From: Lyngbya aestuarii BL J
Lineage (GTDB): Bacteria; Cyanobacteriota; Cyanobacteriia; Cyanobacteriales; Microcoleaceae
Assembly: GCF_000478195.2 (NCBI RefSeq)
Contig: NZ_AUZM01000012.1
Span: 49,244 to 113,243 of the forward strand
Length of the DNA: 64,000 bases
Reading direction: 5' to 3'
Part shown: piece by piece, positions 45,801-53,878 of the stretch
How the letters are laid out: the number at the start of each line of letters is the position of its first letter
Position numbering within the stretch: position 1 is the first letter of the stretch
Made by a program: the position numbers and the translations under genes
The notes under the pieces: model-generated
Database searches by the model: none
What the model saw: the letters and a program-made list of their open reading frames with translations, nothing else
Told to the model about the DNA's origin: nothing

Positions 45801-48398
45801 CAACGATTTCAAACAAGCTTGTAATAAATTAAGCTGATTTTTCGTGGGAATAATAATCGTGACATCCGGCCCATTATCGGTGAATGCAGGGGAGAAAATT
45901 CCCAAACTTTGTTTAACCGCCCAATCCGGTTGATATACTTTCGCCTCTGTTTCTCGACGGTCTAAGGCTTCTTGAACTGCTAGACGACCCGCTTCAAAAC
46001 TCGCGGGTTTGGCTGCCCCTGAAATAGCGGTGGAACCGGGGGCTGTTCGCCAGTGATATAAAACTAAAGGTAAATGAGCAATATGACGAGCATTTTCTGT
46101 TATTCTCAGGGCTAAATCATAATCCTGTGACCCTTCAAATCCTAACCGCATTCCGGCAACTTCTTCAAACCGTTTGCGCCGCAGAACTAACGCATGACCC
46201 ATATACATATAAGATAACAGTAATTCCGGCGACCAATCGGGTTTAAATTGGGGTGCGAACCGTTTGCCTTCGGTATCTATTTTGTCGTCATCGGTATAAA
46301 GAACGTCGGTTTCGGGATGTTCGGCGAGGTAAAGGGCAATTTCTCCTAACGCATTGGGGGTGAGTTCGTCGTCGTGGTCGAGTAAGAGTATAAATTCCCC
46401 GGTTGCCAGCACAGCGGCCGAATTGGTGGCGCGACTAATATTCCCGTTTTCGGGTCTAAAAATAACTTGAATTCGCTCATCTGCTTCGGCAAATTTATTC
46501 AGAATTTCGGCAACTGTGGGGTCGGTACTGCAATCATCAGCGATGCACAATTCCCAGTTAGAATAAACTTGGTTAATTACACTTTGAATGGCTTTTTCTA
46601 AGAATTCAATTGGGGGATTATAAACGGGCATCACCACCGAAATTTTGACCAATTTTTCCGCCGAATAAGTTTGCAGTCGAGTGTTTAAATCTTCTAAACT
46701 GCGTTCAGTCCATTGGTTTGCACTTAACCAAGCCTCATAAGGGTCGATGGGTTTGGGGAGTTCAAAGCCGGAAGGGAGGAGGGCGAGGTCAGTGGTGGCC
46801 TTGCTGGTGCGGTACATCATCCGCATTTGACGAATAATGGCTGGAATTTCGTTCGGTAGGGGAATGATACGGCCCAGGCGTTGCTTGCGTTCGGCGGCCC
46901 GTTGGCGAATGGCCCCGACAAATTCTGAAACCTGTCGCATTTTGGCCGAACTTTTGGCGGCGAGTCCATAGCGCCTTACAGTCAACGGTTGACTAAAGCT
47001 GTAAGTAACGGTTTCTCCGGTTTCTAACTCGGCTTCTAATACCACCGCCCACTGACCTACAGGCACATCCATCAAAACTTCAAACCCACTATTTGCACTC
47101 CCTGGCCAGTCGGGAAAGACTTCGCCCACATCCCGACGTTGCAACCCATAGGCACATTGCATGGAACGTTCGCCACAGTTTAGGGTGAGTTGGGTGATGC
47201 GATATTCGGGATGACAACACCAACCTGCAAATAGAATTTGTCCGGGTTTTTGTTGTTCAAGAGTGGGAACATCAAGGGAGGCTTGGAGGGGGGAAACGTG
47301 TAGGGAATAGGTGGCGAATTTTTTCCATTTTCCGTTGCGAGTTTGGAGTTCTAAATTAACGTTATGATTGCCAACGAATAGCGGAATTTCAATTCTAAAT
47401 CCACAATTTTTAGCGGATTCTATCCAATCAAATTGTTGGGCAACATCTAAGCGTTCAATTCCATAAACACCTGTCACGATTTCCGAACCTATTTTAGCTC
47501 GAATTCCGGTAAAATCGCGCTTTCCAGTATAAAAACACCAGCCTTCTATTTGGGTAAATGTATCACCGTTACCGACAAATTCCCATTGATTGGGTGTATC
47601 GAGGGAATAAATATATTGAGGTTTGAGTGTGCGACGAGACAAGCGTTTAAGGTCAACCCATTTTTCTCGGATTTTCCAAAGTTTAGAAGATTTAATTGCC
47701 GTAACTTCGCCTTGAGTTTGAATGAGTTCAAGTTGGGTTTGACCGAGTTCATTTTCCAGGCTATAAATTTTGTTTAGAGATTCTTGAAAACGGGCTTGAG
47801 ACTCGAGTAAATTTTGCTGAAATGTTGCGGTTTGGTGTTGACGCTGACTGAGTTGAGTTTCGGCATGGGCGAGTTGAGTTTCAGTCTGAGTGAGTTGAGT
47901 TAGGGTTTCTTGGTATTGAAGTTGAATTTGTTCGAGTTGTCCTTGTGTTTTCCCAAGTTCTGTTTCTGTTACTGTTAATTTATCTGCGGCTTCTTGAAAG
48001 CGTTTTTCCCAGTTTTGGGCGTGTATTTCTGCCCCATGTAACTGATTTTGGGTTCCGACCAGTTGTTGTTGGGTTTGACCGAGTTTTTCTTCGACTGTTG
48101 TGAGTTTTTTAATCGCTTCTTGACGGGTATTTTCGGCGGTATTCGTTTTGAGTTGGGCTAGACCGAGTTCTTCTTCTGTTGTAATCAGTTTATCTAAGGT
48201 TTCTTGATAGCGAATTTCAACGCCATCAAGCTGAAGTTGGGTTTGACCCAGTTCGGTTTCGGTTGTAACTAATTTATCAACGGCTTCTTGAAATTTATCT
48301 TCCCATTGTTCAATATCAATTTGAAGCTGTTCGTTTTCTTGAGTTAATAATTTTTTGTCTTTTTCCAATAAACGAATTTGTGACCAATCTTTAAACAC
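42897..48398 (-). CDS. Multi-domain glycosyltransferase: coiled coil, two beta-sandwiches, GT2-GT2-GT4, methyltransferase (3' part of a frameshifted gene)
   Basis: 1833 residues as read. Residues 10-235 are a coiled coil (repeated ETELGQTQxQL heptads), ending in IKSSKLWKIREKW (235-247). Two related beta-sandwich modules follow (about 275-370 and 385-475; both with GWC and a later SGF or CGF turn). Then GT2-a (585-815, VVMPVYNPP, DHDD 674-677), GT2-b (845-1080, IIIPTKNQ, NNDTE 939-943), GT4 (about 1128-1500, LMCSNALEYTGAPLHQYEIA, ESYPRVILEAMAYNLPIIT) and a C-terminal class I methyltransferase (about 1570-1833, LLSLGCGMGNHEV, FCSGSLHHV). The apparent GTG start is artificial: the frame is open upstream to about 48500, where it joins the sulfotransferase frame. 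Four catalytic domains for sugar transfer and modification in one chain suggest a processive assembly enzyme. Confidence 0.92.
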   Translation of the reverse strand: MFKDWSQIRLLEKDKKLLTQENEQLQIDIEQWEDKFQEAVDKLVTTETELGQTQLQLDGVEIRYQETLDKLITTEEELGLAQLKTNTAENTRQEAIKKLTTVEEKLGQTQQQLVGTQNQLHGAEIHAQNWEKRFQEAADKLTVTETELGKTQGQLEQIQLQYQETLTQLTQTETQLAHAETQLSQRQHQTATFQQNLLESQARFQESLNKIYSLENELGQTQLELIQTQGEVTAIKSSKLWKIREKWVDLKRLSRRTLKPQYIYSLDTPNQWEFVGNGDTFTQIEGWCFYTGKRDFTGIRAKIGSEIVTGVYGIERLDVAQQFDWIESAKNCGFRIEIPLFVGNHNVNLELQTRNGKWKKFATYSLHVSPLQASLDVPTLEQQKPGQILFAGWCCHPEYRITQLTLNCGERSMQCAYGLQRRDVGEVFPDWPGSANSGFEVLMDVPVGQWAVVLEAELETGETVTYSFSQPLTVRRYGLAAKSSAKMRQVSEFVGAIRQRAAERKQRLGRIIPLPNEIPAIIRQMRMMYRTSKATTDLALLPSGFELPKPIDPYEAWLSANQWTERSLEDLNTRLQTYSAEKLVKISVVMPVYNPPIEFLEKAIQSVINQVYSNWELCIADDCSTDPTVAEILNKFAEADERIQVIFRPENGNISRATNSAAVLATGEFILLLDHDDELTPNALGEIALYLAEHPETDVLYTDDDKIDTEGKRFAPQFKPDWSPELLLSYMYMGHALVLRRKRFEEVAGMRLGFEGSQDYDLALRITENARHIAHLPLVLYHWRTAPGSTAISGAAKPASFEAGRLAVQEALDRRETEAKVYQPDWAVKQSLGIFSPAFTDNGPDVTIIIPTKNQLNLLQACLKSLLEKTTYQNYEVLIIDNESDDPKTLEYLDWIALAETEPKISILRVANRHGKFSFAAINNRAVEHTQTDYVLFLNNDTEILSSQWLSQMMGYIQFEKVGAVGARLIFPDDHIQHAGIIHGLHHKLAGHAFKLSHRDYFGYLAYSKVVRNYSAVTAACLLTPRQLFLDLGGFDEQNFAVAYNDADYGYRLTEQNYRCVYCAEAELLHKEGTSRGFKDDPKEVAHFRQKYADKIDPYYSHHLSLDNEWFHIQPRRFNIQNPPVEIKPRVLMCSNALEYTGAPLHQYEIAVQLAEQDKIEPVIFCVNDGPLREAYEEKGITVILQDHPLINIYQQEQYDLALTDFAEQIQLNCYDVVYANTLENFFMIDCAQKMGVPSIWNVHESEAWQTYFNGFGAEIAARALECFRYPYRVIFVADATRNVYLPLNSHHNFTVIHNGMDVERCKLVAEQWHRTEAREALQVKDSEIVILLVGTVCERKGQQDLVKALALLSPEYYNRIRCFIVGDRPSVYSTQLATLVKQLNPSLQSKISIIPETPETPKYYQAADIFVCTSRIESYPRVILEAMAYNLPIITTPVFGISEQVKPGVNGLFYTPDKPEELTEKLIKLLENDAERQRLAENGKYVLASLNSFEEMTKEYYQVFEEAYFINPHPHQTLSPAEFIQPLSTPEPVSQPTKPAQDKSYWEANPTAASASEWISNPIIEDTIHQRMSGGQTKKYWLRWLIEDYFAGKSFNNLLSLGCGMGNHEVTLATAKFAKTIDAFDFSEASLDMAKRRAEIAGVKVNFYTDDFNTFSLDSGKKYDIAFCSGSLHHVKEIERFLEIVHQSLHPEGYFIVNEYVGDNYCIYNRKKVELINRLYACFNELLRSGLHDEFINPTIYQVFNTDPSEAVRSKLILPFLEYYFDIEVYNPFGGGILHPLYPLLNHAQLLPGEPKGETIVRLLLEFEEILMEIPGSLESDFCLCILRPKKF

Positions 48399-48465
48399 CC
48401 AAGTTAAAGAGGTTGATTGGTTTAAAACTTGTGACTCTACCGGGGTTAACCCACGACTGAGATTT

Positions 48466-49215
48466 TCAGCTAATGCTTCGAGTTGTAAATAGATCGGAAG
48501 AATCTGGAAAACATTGCTTAATCAGTTGAGGTCTGGGAGTCGCTAAAATATTGTCAACTAATAAAGTTGGGTCAAAATTATCTTCTGGAGGTGTGGGTAA
48601 ATCCAGGTTGAATTTAGTATTAATTGCTTGAATAAACTCTTGCGGTTTGGTTCCAACTTTATAGACATTTACTAATAAACTTTGCTTGTGATTTTCTTGA
48701 TAAAAATCGAGAACCTTTTTGTTGTAATACATCCACATTTTTACCGCCAATTCTGGAGATTTTATCAGCGTTAAATCAGTAGAACGGCGATAAAGAGAAT
48801 CAACAACTTCCCAGGGAGAACGATAAACAAATATAAAATGAGCAGGCGGCAGCATTTCCTGCCAAAAGTTTAAAAATAATGTTGTTCTCGGGTCTTTCCA
48901 TCCCCAAGGATGCTGAGAATATTGGTTGTTTTGAATTAAACTTTCAGCTTGTTCAATCTGCTGTGAATTTAGGTAAATATTCGACTGAAATGTACACCCC
49001 AACTCATCAATATTATGGTCGTGTAAAACTCCCTTGTGAAATTCGACAAAATCGACATTTTCAAAATGTCCTTTAACATTGCCATAATTTGCTCCAACAA
49101 GGCGTTTCCCAATATTAACGCCCAAACGTTGTAGTAAAGATGCCGTCAGAGAAGTTCCGGAACGGTGCATTCCAGTAACAATAATAATCGGTGAGTGACT
49201 TTCAGCTTTCTCCAT
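48466..49215 (-). CDS. Sulfotransferase domain, 5' part of the frameshifted sulfotransferase-glycosyltransferase gene
   Basis: PAPS-dependent sulfotransferase: IIIVTGMHRSGTSLTASLLQRLG (5'-phosphosulfate loop), FIFVYRSPWEVVDSLYRR (3'-phosphate site), GWKDPRTTLFLNFW. The frame from ATG 49215 (an upstream TTG lies at 49236) ends abnormally in SSDLFTTRSIS. The other frame continues YLQLEALAENLSRGL straight into the coiled coil of the next gene. The junction (48491-48500) reads AGATCGGAAG on the plus strand, the Illumina adapter decamer, and the shift is +1, as in dnaA. I infer one gene 42897-49215 of about 2105 residues, with an N-terminal sulfotransferase. Confidence 0.88.
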   Translation of the reverse strand: MEKAESHSPIIIVTGMHRSGTSLTASLLQRLGVNIGKRLVGANYGNVKGHFENVDFVEFHKGVLHDHNIDELGCTFQSNIYLNSQQIEQAESLIQNNQYSQHPWGWKDPRTTLFLNFWQEMLPPAHFIFVYRSPWEVVDSLYRRSTDLTLIKSPELAVKMWMYYNKKVLDFYQENHKQSLLVNVYKVGTKPQEFIQAINTKFNLDLPTPPEDNFDPTLLVDNILATPRPQLIKQCFPDSSDLFTTRSIS

Positions 49216-49278
49216 CGTTTTTAGGTGATTTTTCAAAAGTAACTAATAATCCTTTTTTCTCCCTCAAATCCTTTTTAA

Positions 49279-50889
49279 TCAATCGTTATCCGATAAACCC
49301 ATAGCACGCCTCAGTTTAAACCATTTTGTCCTCAATTTCCAAAATTTACTACTTTCCATCGCCTGAATGCGGTTTTGTGCCTGTTCAAGCAGAACTTGAT
49401 GGGATTCTAGTTGCCCTTGACATTGACCCACTTCCGTTTCAGTTTGTGTGAGTTTCGCTTCACATTGTCCGAGTTGGGCTTGCACAAAGTCAAGTTGTGT
49501 TTCACATTGTCCGAGTTGGGCTTGCACAAAGTCAAGTTGTGTTTCCCTCTGCAAGAGTTCGGCTTGGGTTTGTCCTAGTTTTTCCTCAGTGTCAGTCAAC
49601 TTTACTTGAGACTGTTCAAGTTGAGTTTGAGTCTGATGTAATTGGGTCTGAGTTTGGTCTAATTTTACCTGCTTTTGTTGCAGTTTGACTTGCATTTGGT
49701 GTAAGTCCGTTCGCCATGAAATCAGATGAGTGTGCCATTGGGTTTGAGGAATGAGTGATTTCACAAAATCGGTTTCTATAATCCATTCCAAACCCGCAAA
49801 ATTCACGGCTCGAATGATGAGAATATCTTCGGGTGAAAACTGATGATTGTTAATTTCACAAGACCAACCGGAATATAATGCTTCGGGTCGATTAAAATGC
49901 TGCACTAAATCGGGTCGTTCAGTCTGAGGTTGACAGTGTTGAATCAACTGATTATTGACTATCATTTGAATTGTTTTAACTTGACTATTGGGATTAAAAT
50001 CAACCGCCCAACCTTCTAGATAGAGATTACCATTGGGTTTAAGTTCACAAATATCTAAATAGCCGAGAGGATGATAGTTGAAGTTTATTTCTGTTAAACT
50101 ATTCTGTTTTTTTTGAGTGACAACATACAAATCTTGATAGTTACTCAATCCTTTTTTGACGCGGGAAATAGTGGCTTGATTTTGACTCACTTTACCTATT
50201 AATTCGTGAATGTAAGATTCAGTCACATAGGTTGTCCCGTATTCATTCCGGTCAAGAAACTGACTCTCACTACTTTCGATTGAAAAGACAATTCCTTCGG
50301 GTAACATTTTGACCTGTGAAGGCATAACAGCCTCATCTAACACACTAAAAATTAGTAAGCCTTCAGGAGTTAAAAGGTCATAAAGTCGCTGCATCCAACG
50401 AGTGAAAGTTCGCTGAGGCATATGGCTAAAAAATGAGCCTGCATAGATACAATCAAATTTTTTATCACTCGGATAATCTTCAGGTTCACGAGTAGAAACA
50501 ATACCATTCACCCCAAAGGTTTCTCTCTGAAACTGAACCGCATTGGCATAAATATCCGATACCCAAACCTTTTCGGGAGGGATTTCTTGAATTAAAAATC
50601 GGGTCGAACGTCCATAACCACAAGCAAAATCTAGAAAAGAATCAACTTGAGCAAAACTGCCAAAGTGTGTATTAATAATTTGTCGGATAGAATCAATAAT
50701 AGAACGTCCTAATAAATAATAATAGACTAAAGCGCGATCACTATTGCGGTCTTCTGACTCATCCAACTGATACAAATACATTTCATCGTCGGCTGCAATT
50801 TGAGGCTGAAAGGTTTGGGGCGAGTGGGCGAGATGTTGAGTTATAGTCTTAACAATGGGGTTATTCTCTACAAAACGATTGTTTTCCAT
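49279..50889 (-). CDS. Methyltransferase with beta-sandwich and C-terminal coiled coil (copy 1)
   Basis: 536 residues. A class I methyltransferase (about 60-250) has FLDFACGYGRSTRFL (motif I), FDCIYAGSFFSHMP and GLLIFSVLDE. A beta-sandwich module (about 270-375; LYLEGWAVDFNPN.. SGWSCEINNHQF) resembles those of the 42.9-48.4 kb glycosyltransferase. A coiled coil (about 393-510) with Gln/Thr/Leu heptads ends in AMESSKFWKLRTKWFKLRRAMG. A 42-bp tandem duplication lies in the coiled coil. It is a close paralog of the next gene. The coiled coil and terminal motif suggest that it docks on the large glycosyltransferase; the methylated substrate is unknown. The gap to the sulfotransferase part is 63 bp. 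Confidence 0.88.
   Translation of the reverse strand: MENNRFVENNPIVKTITQHLAHSPQTFQPQIAADDEMYLYQLDESEDRNSDRALVYYYLLGRSIIDSIRQIINTHFGSFAQVDSFLDFACGYGRSTRFLIQEIPPEKVWVSDIYANAVQFQRETFGVNGIVSTREPEDYPSDKKFDCIYAGSFFSHMPQRTFTRWMQRLYDLLTPEGLLIFSVLDEAVMPSQVKMLPEGIVFSIESSESQFLDRNEYGTTYVTESYIHELIGKVSQNQATISRVKKGLSNYQDLYVVTQKKQNSLTEINFNYHPLGYLDICELKPNGNLYLEGWAVDFNPNSQVKTIQMIVNNQLIQHCQPQTERPDLVQHFNRPEALYSGWSCEINNHQFSPEDILIIRAVNFAGLEWIIETDFVKSLIPQTQWHTHLISWRTDLHQMQVKLQQKQVKLDQTQTQLHQTQTQLEQSQVKLTDTEEKLGQTQAELLQRETQLDFVQAQLGQCETQLDFVQAQLGQCEAKLTQTETEVGQCQGQLESHQVLLEQAQNRIQAMESSKFWKLRTKWFKLRRAMGLSDND
49459..49542. repeat. Exact 2 x 42-bp tandem repeat inside a coiled-coil coding region
   Basis: Units 49459-49500 and 49501-49542 are identical. 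Each encodes 14 residues (two heptads), so the duplication preserves the frame and the heptad phase. The repeated peptide is FVQAQLGQCETQLD-like. Confidence 0.95.
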
Positions 50890-50942
50890 AGTTTGTTTTA
50901 AGGTTAAATGTTTTTTGAGGTTTTATATTTATATTGATATTT

Positions 50943-52385
50943 TTATCTTTTGAGAACAGTTCCTAACGCTTGTTGAAGTTTTAGCCATTGGGTTCTCAGT
51001 TGCCAAAACTTGCTACTTTTCATGGCTTTAATTTCATCGTTTGATTGTTTCAATAGAAACTGACTAGATTCAAGGTTAAACTGACAATTCCCCAATTCGG
51101 TTTCAAGTTGTGTTAATTTATCTCGGGCTTGGGCTAGGGTTAATTCTGTAAATTCGAGTTGAGATTGTGTTTTTTGTAATTTAGTTTTATACTGCTTTAA
51201 CTGGCTTTGAGTTCGAGAACGTTCCTCTCGCCATTGAGTTCTCAGGATCAAGTTTTTAACAGTTTCTACAGCAATAATCCATTCAAGTCCTGCTGTATTT
51301 TTTGCCTTGATTAAAACAATATCTTGAGGTGAAATTAGATTTGAATTTATTATACAATTCCATCCTGATTTAAGGGCTTGAGAGGTTTTAAAATATTCGA
51401 CTAAATCTGGACGTTCTATTGAAGGCTGACAGTTTTGAATGACTTTGTTATTGACAATCATTTGAACGGACTCAACAGAACCATTCGGGTTAGAATCTAT
51501 CGCCCAACCTTCAAGCTGAATGTCTCCAGTTGGGGTGATGTTACAAGCATCTAGATAACCTTGAGGATAATACTTAAAGTTTAATGTCGTAAAATCTTGA
51601 TTGGGCTGAGGGGTAACTACATATAAATCTTGATAGTTACTTAATCCTTTTTTTATCCGATAAATCGAGGCTTGATTTTGACTAATGTGATTAATTAATT
51701 CGCGAATATAAGTTTCATTCACATAAGTTGTACCATAATCATTGCGGTCAAGTAACTGACTTTCGCTACTTTCAGTTGAAAAGAGAATTCCCTCTGCTGA
51801 CATTGGGGTATATGACGGTAAAGTTTCCTCATCTAATACACTAAAAATGAGTAATCCTTCAGGATTTAATAAATGATAGAGTTGCTGCATCCAAGGTTTA
51901 AAGGTTTGGGGCGGCATATGACTAAAAAACGACCCCGCATAGATGCAGTCAAACTTTTGCTGAATTTGATAATCTTCGGGGTTGCGAGTCGAAATAATAC
52001 CATTCACCCCAAAATATTCAGTTTGAAACTTCACCGCCTCGGCATAGATATCGGATGCCCAAATATTTTTAACTGGCATTTCTTGAACCAAAAACCGCAT
52101 CAAGCGACCGTATCCACAGGCAAAATCGAGAAAGGATGAAATTCGTTCAAAACTGCCAAAATAGTGATAGATAATTTGTTGGATAGAATCAAATAATGTC
52201 CGACCCAAGCTATAATAATTCACCAGAGCTTGATCAATGTTCTGATCTTCGAGTTCATCAAAGTGATACAAAAACATCTCATCGGCGGCGGCAATTTTGG
52301 GCTGAAAAGTTTGGGGATAGCGAGCCAAATGCTGAACTAAAGTTTCAACAATAGGATTATTTTCAACAAAACAATTGACTTCCAT
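50943..52385 (-). CDS. Methyltransferase with beta-sandwich and C-terminal coiled coil (copy 2)
   Basis: 480 residues and a tandem paralog of the 49279-50889 gene. The N-terminal 370 residues are strongly similar: VENNPIVETLVQHLA, FLDFACGYGRLMRFLVQEMP, YAGSFFSHMPPQTF and IQLEGWAIDSNPNGSVESVQMIVNN. The coiled coil (about 386-455) is shorter and ends in AMKSSKFWQLRTQWLKLQQALG. The two genes are 53 bp apart. The N-terminal methyltransferases are nearly superimposable while the coiled coils have diverged, as expected if the two copies methylate related positions or dock on different partners. ATG start. Confidence 0.88.
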   Translation of the reverse strand: MEVNCFVENNPIVETLVQHLARYPQTFQPKIAAADEMFLYHFDELEDQNIDQALVNYYSLGRTLFDSIQQIIYHYFGSFERISSFLDFACGYGRLMRFLVQEMPVKNIWASDIYAEAVKFQTEYFGVNGIISTRNPEDYQIQQKFDCIYAGSFFSHMPPQTFKPWMQQLYHLLNPEGLLIFSVLDEETLPSYTPMSAEGILFSTESSESQLLDRNDYGTTYVNETYIRELINHISQNQASIYRIKKGLSNYQDLYVVTPQPNQDFTTLNFKYYPQGYLDACNITPTGDIQLEGWAIDSNPNGSVESVQMIVNNKVIQNCQPSIERPDLVEYFKTSQALKSGWNCIINSNLISPQDIVLIKAKNTAGLEWIIAVETVKNLILRTQWREERSRTQSQLKQYKTKLQKTQSQLEFTELTLAQARDKLTQLETELGNCQFNLESSQFLLKQSNDEIKAMKSSKFWQLRTQWLKLQQALGTVLKR

Positions 52386-52409
52386 AGCCGAAATTTTGAT
52401 TAACGATAA

Positions 52410-53816
52410 TTAAAGATATTGTTGTATTTCTTGTTCCGGTTTAACTTGACCCGAAGTTACGGTTAATTTAGGTTCAACGAGTAAGTCTACAACTCCCGTA
52501 CCGCAAGAACTTTCACAAGGTTGAACTCTAAACATGGCGACATCAATACATCGGTCAAGATAGGTAAATTCGCCCTCTACAATTCCCGATACTCCGGCAT
52601 TTAAAAAGTAAACATCCGGTGCCAGTAAACATTTAAACTTGAATTCTAACACGAGTTGGGTTTCGGGTTCGATGTGTTTAATAAATTGGGATGAAGCGAG
52701 GAAAGAAGCACCTGCAAGTTCAAACCCACTGACGGTTTTTACCAACATTCCAAAGCGGACGTGTGAGGCGGCTTTTTGAAAGTCTACGGTGTAGGTATAA
52801 ACATAATCATTCCGAGCGATAATATGATTAACTCGTTCCCCTTTCGGAGTCGCAATATAAGGATCACGAATTTCGGCACCGCGAGAAGGATAATGAATAG
52901 GATTATCCGGTTTTAATTTGGCGTCATAATAGTCATAGTAATCTGCTTGTTTAGACTCAGTGTGCTGAGAGTTGGCTTGACTGCGGTGATATTTTTTCCA
53001 CTCTACTTTTTGAAACACTTCCTGGGGCTTAAAAGACGCTTTCAGATGCCGAATTTCTTCTCGTAATCGTTCTGATTCGGTGGCATCGGCGTAGATCATT
53101 TTTTGATACTTTGATATAATCATTTTAGGGCTATGTTCGAGCAAGATTTCACCCCGATCCATCAAAATAGCAGAATCACAAAGTTGAGTCACAGAGGAGG
53201 CTGCGTGAGAAACAAAGAGAATTGTTCCGCCTCGGTCTTGTATTTCATGGATACGACTAAAACATTTGCGTTGAAAGGCTTCATCCCCCACAGAAAGGGC
53301 TTCATCGACCACTAAAATATCAGGATCAGAACTGGTAGCGACGGCAAATGCTAATCGCACATACATTCCGCTAGAATAGGTTTTAACGGGTTGATTGATG
53401 AAGTCTCCAATGTCTGCAAAGGCGACAATTTCATCAAATTTTTCTTCAATTTCCTGATGCTTTAGCCCCAGTAATTGACCGTTAAAAAACACATTTTGTC
53501 GTCCGGTAAATTCGGGGTTAAATCCACTTCCAAGTTCTAACAAAGCCGAAACTCGCCCCTGAAGTTCTACACTTCCTGTCGTTGGGGTCAGCGTGCCGAC
53601 AATAATCTGAAGTAGGGTACTTTTTCCCGAACCATTTCGACCGACAATGCCTAAAGTTTGCCCTTTATAAACGTGTAGATTAATCTCTCGCAACGCCCAA
53701 AATTTCTCAGCGAGTTGCTGATGGGGCAAAAAAATCTCCTTAAGTCGGTCAACCGGATGTCGATACCGCTTAAAACACTTGGAAACGTTACTAACTGAAA
53801 TTGCAATTTCGGACAT
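52410..53816 (-). CDS. wzt: Polysaccharide ABC exporter ATPase with Wzt-type C-terminal domain
   Basis: 468 residues from ATG 53816; the frame runs open further upstream, but that part overlaps the permease gene and has no family similarity. ATPase domain: GRNGSGKST (59-67), signature YSSGMYVRLAFA, Walker B ILVVDEALSVGD, H-loop FVSHAASS. About 220 further residues (from about 250, KASFKPQEVFQKVEW.. to QQYL) form a C-terminal domain of beta-sandwich type, like the Wzt carbohydrate-binding domain that recognises the finished O-antigen end cap. Pairs with the permease immediately upstream (62-bp gap). It implies ABC-dependent, not Wzx/Wzy-dependent, glycan export. Confidence 0.93.
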   Translation of the reverse strand: MSEIAISVSNVSKCFKRYRHPVDRLKEIFLPHQQLAEKFWALREINLHVYKGQTLGIVGRNGSGKSTLLQIIVGTLTPTTGSVELQGRVSALLELGSGFNPEFTGRQNVFFNGQLLGLKHQEIEEKFDEIVAFADIGDFINQPVKTYSSGMYVRLAFAVATSSDPDILVVDEALSVGDEAFQRKCFSRIHEIQDRGGTILFVSHAASSVTQLCDSAILMDRGEILLEHSPKMIISKYQKMIYADATESERLREEIRHLKASFKPQEVFQKVEWKKYHRSQANSQHTESKQADYYDYYDAKLKPDNPIHYPSRGAEIRDPYIATPKGERVNHIIARNDYVYTYTVDFQKAASHVRFGMLVKTVSGFELAGASFLASSQFIKHIEPETQLVLEFKFKCLLAPDVYFLNAGVSGIVEGEFTYLDRCIDVAMFRVQPCESSCGTGVVDLLVEPKLTVTSGQVKPEQEIQQYL

Positions 53817-53878
53817 TCGTCGTTTACTAGCTACCGAGACATCGTAATCGGTTGTTGTGTGAAAAAAACGATTGGCAA

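Noticed and set aside
48396..48398. GTG start of the 1833-residue glycosyltransferase
   Set aside because: The frame is open upstream to about 48500 and continues the sulfotransferase; the GTG has no ribosome site and lies within the coiled-coil region.
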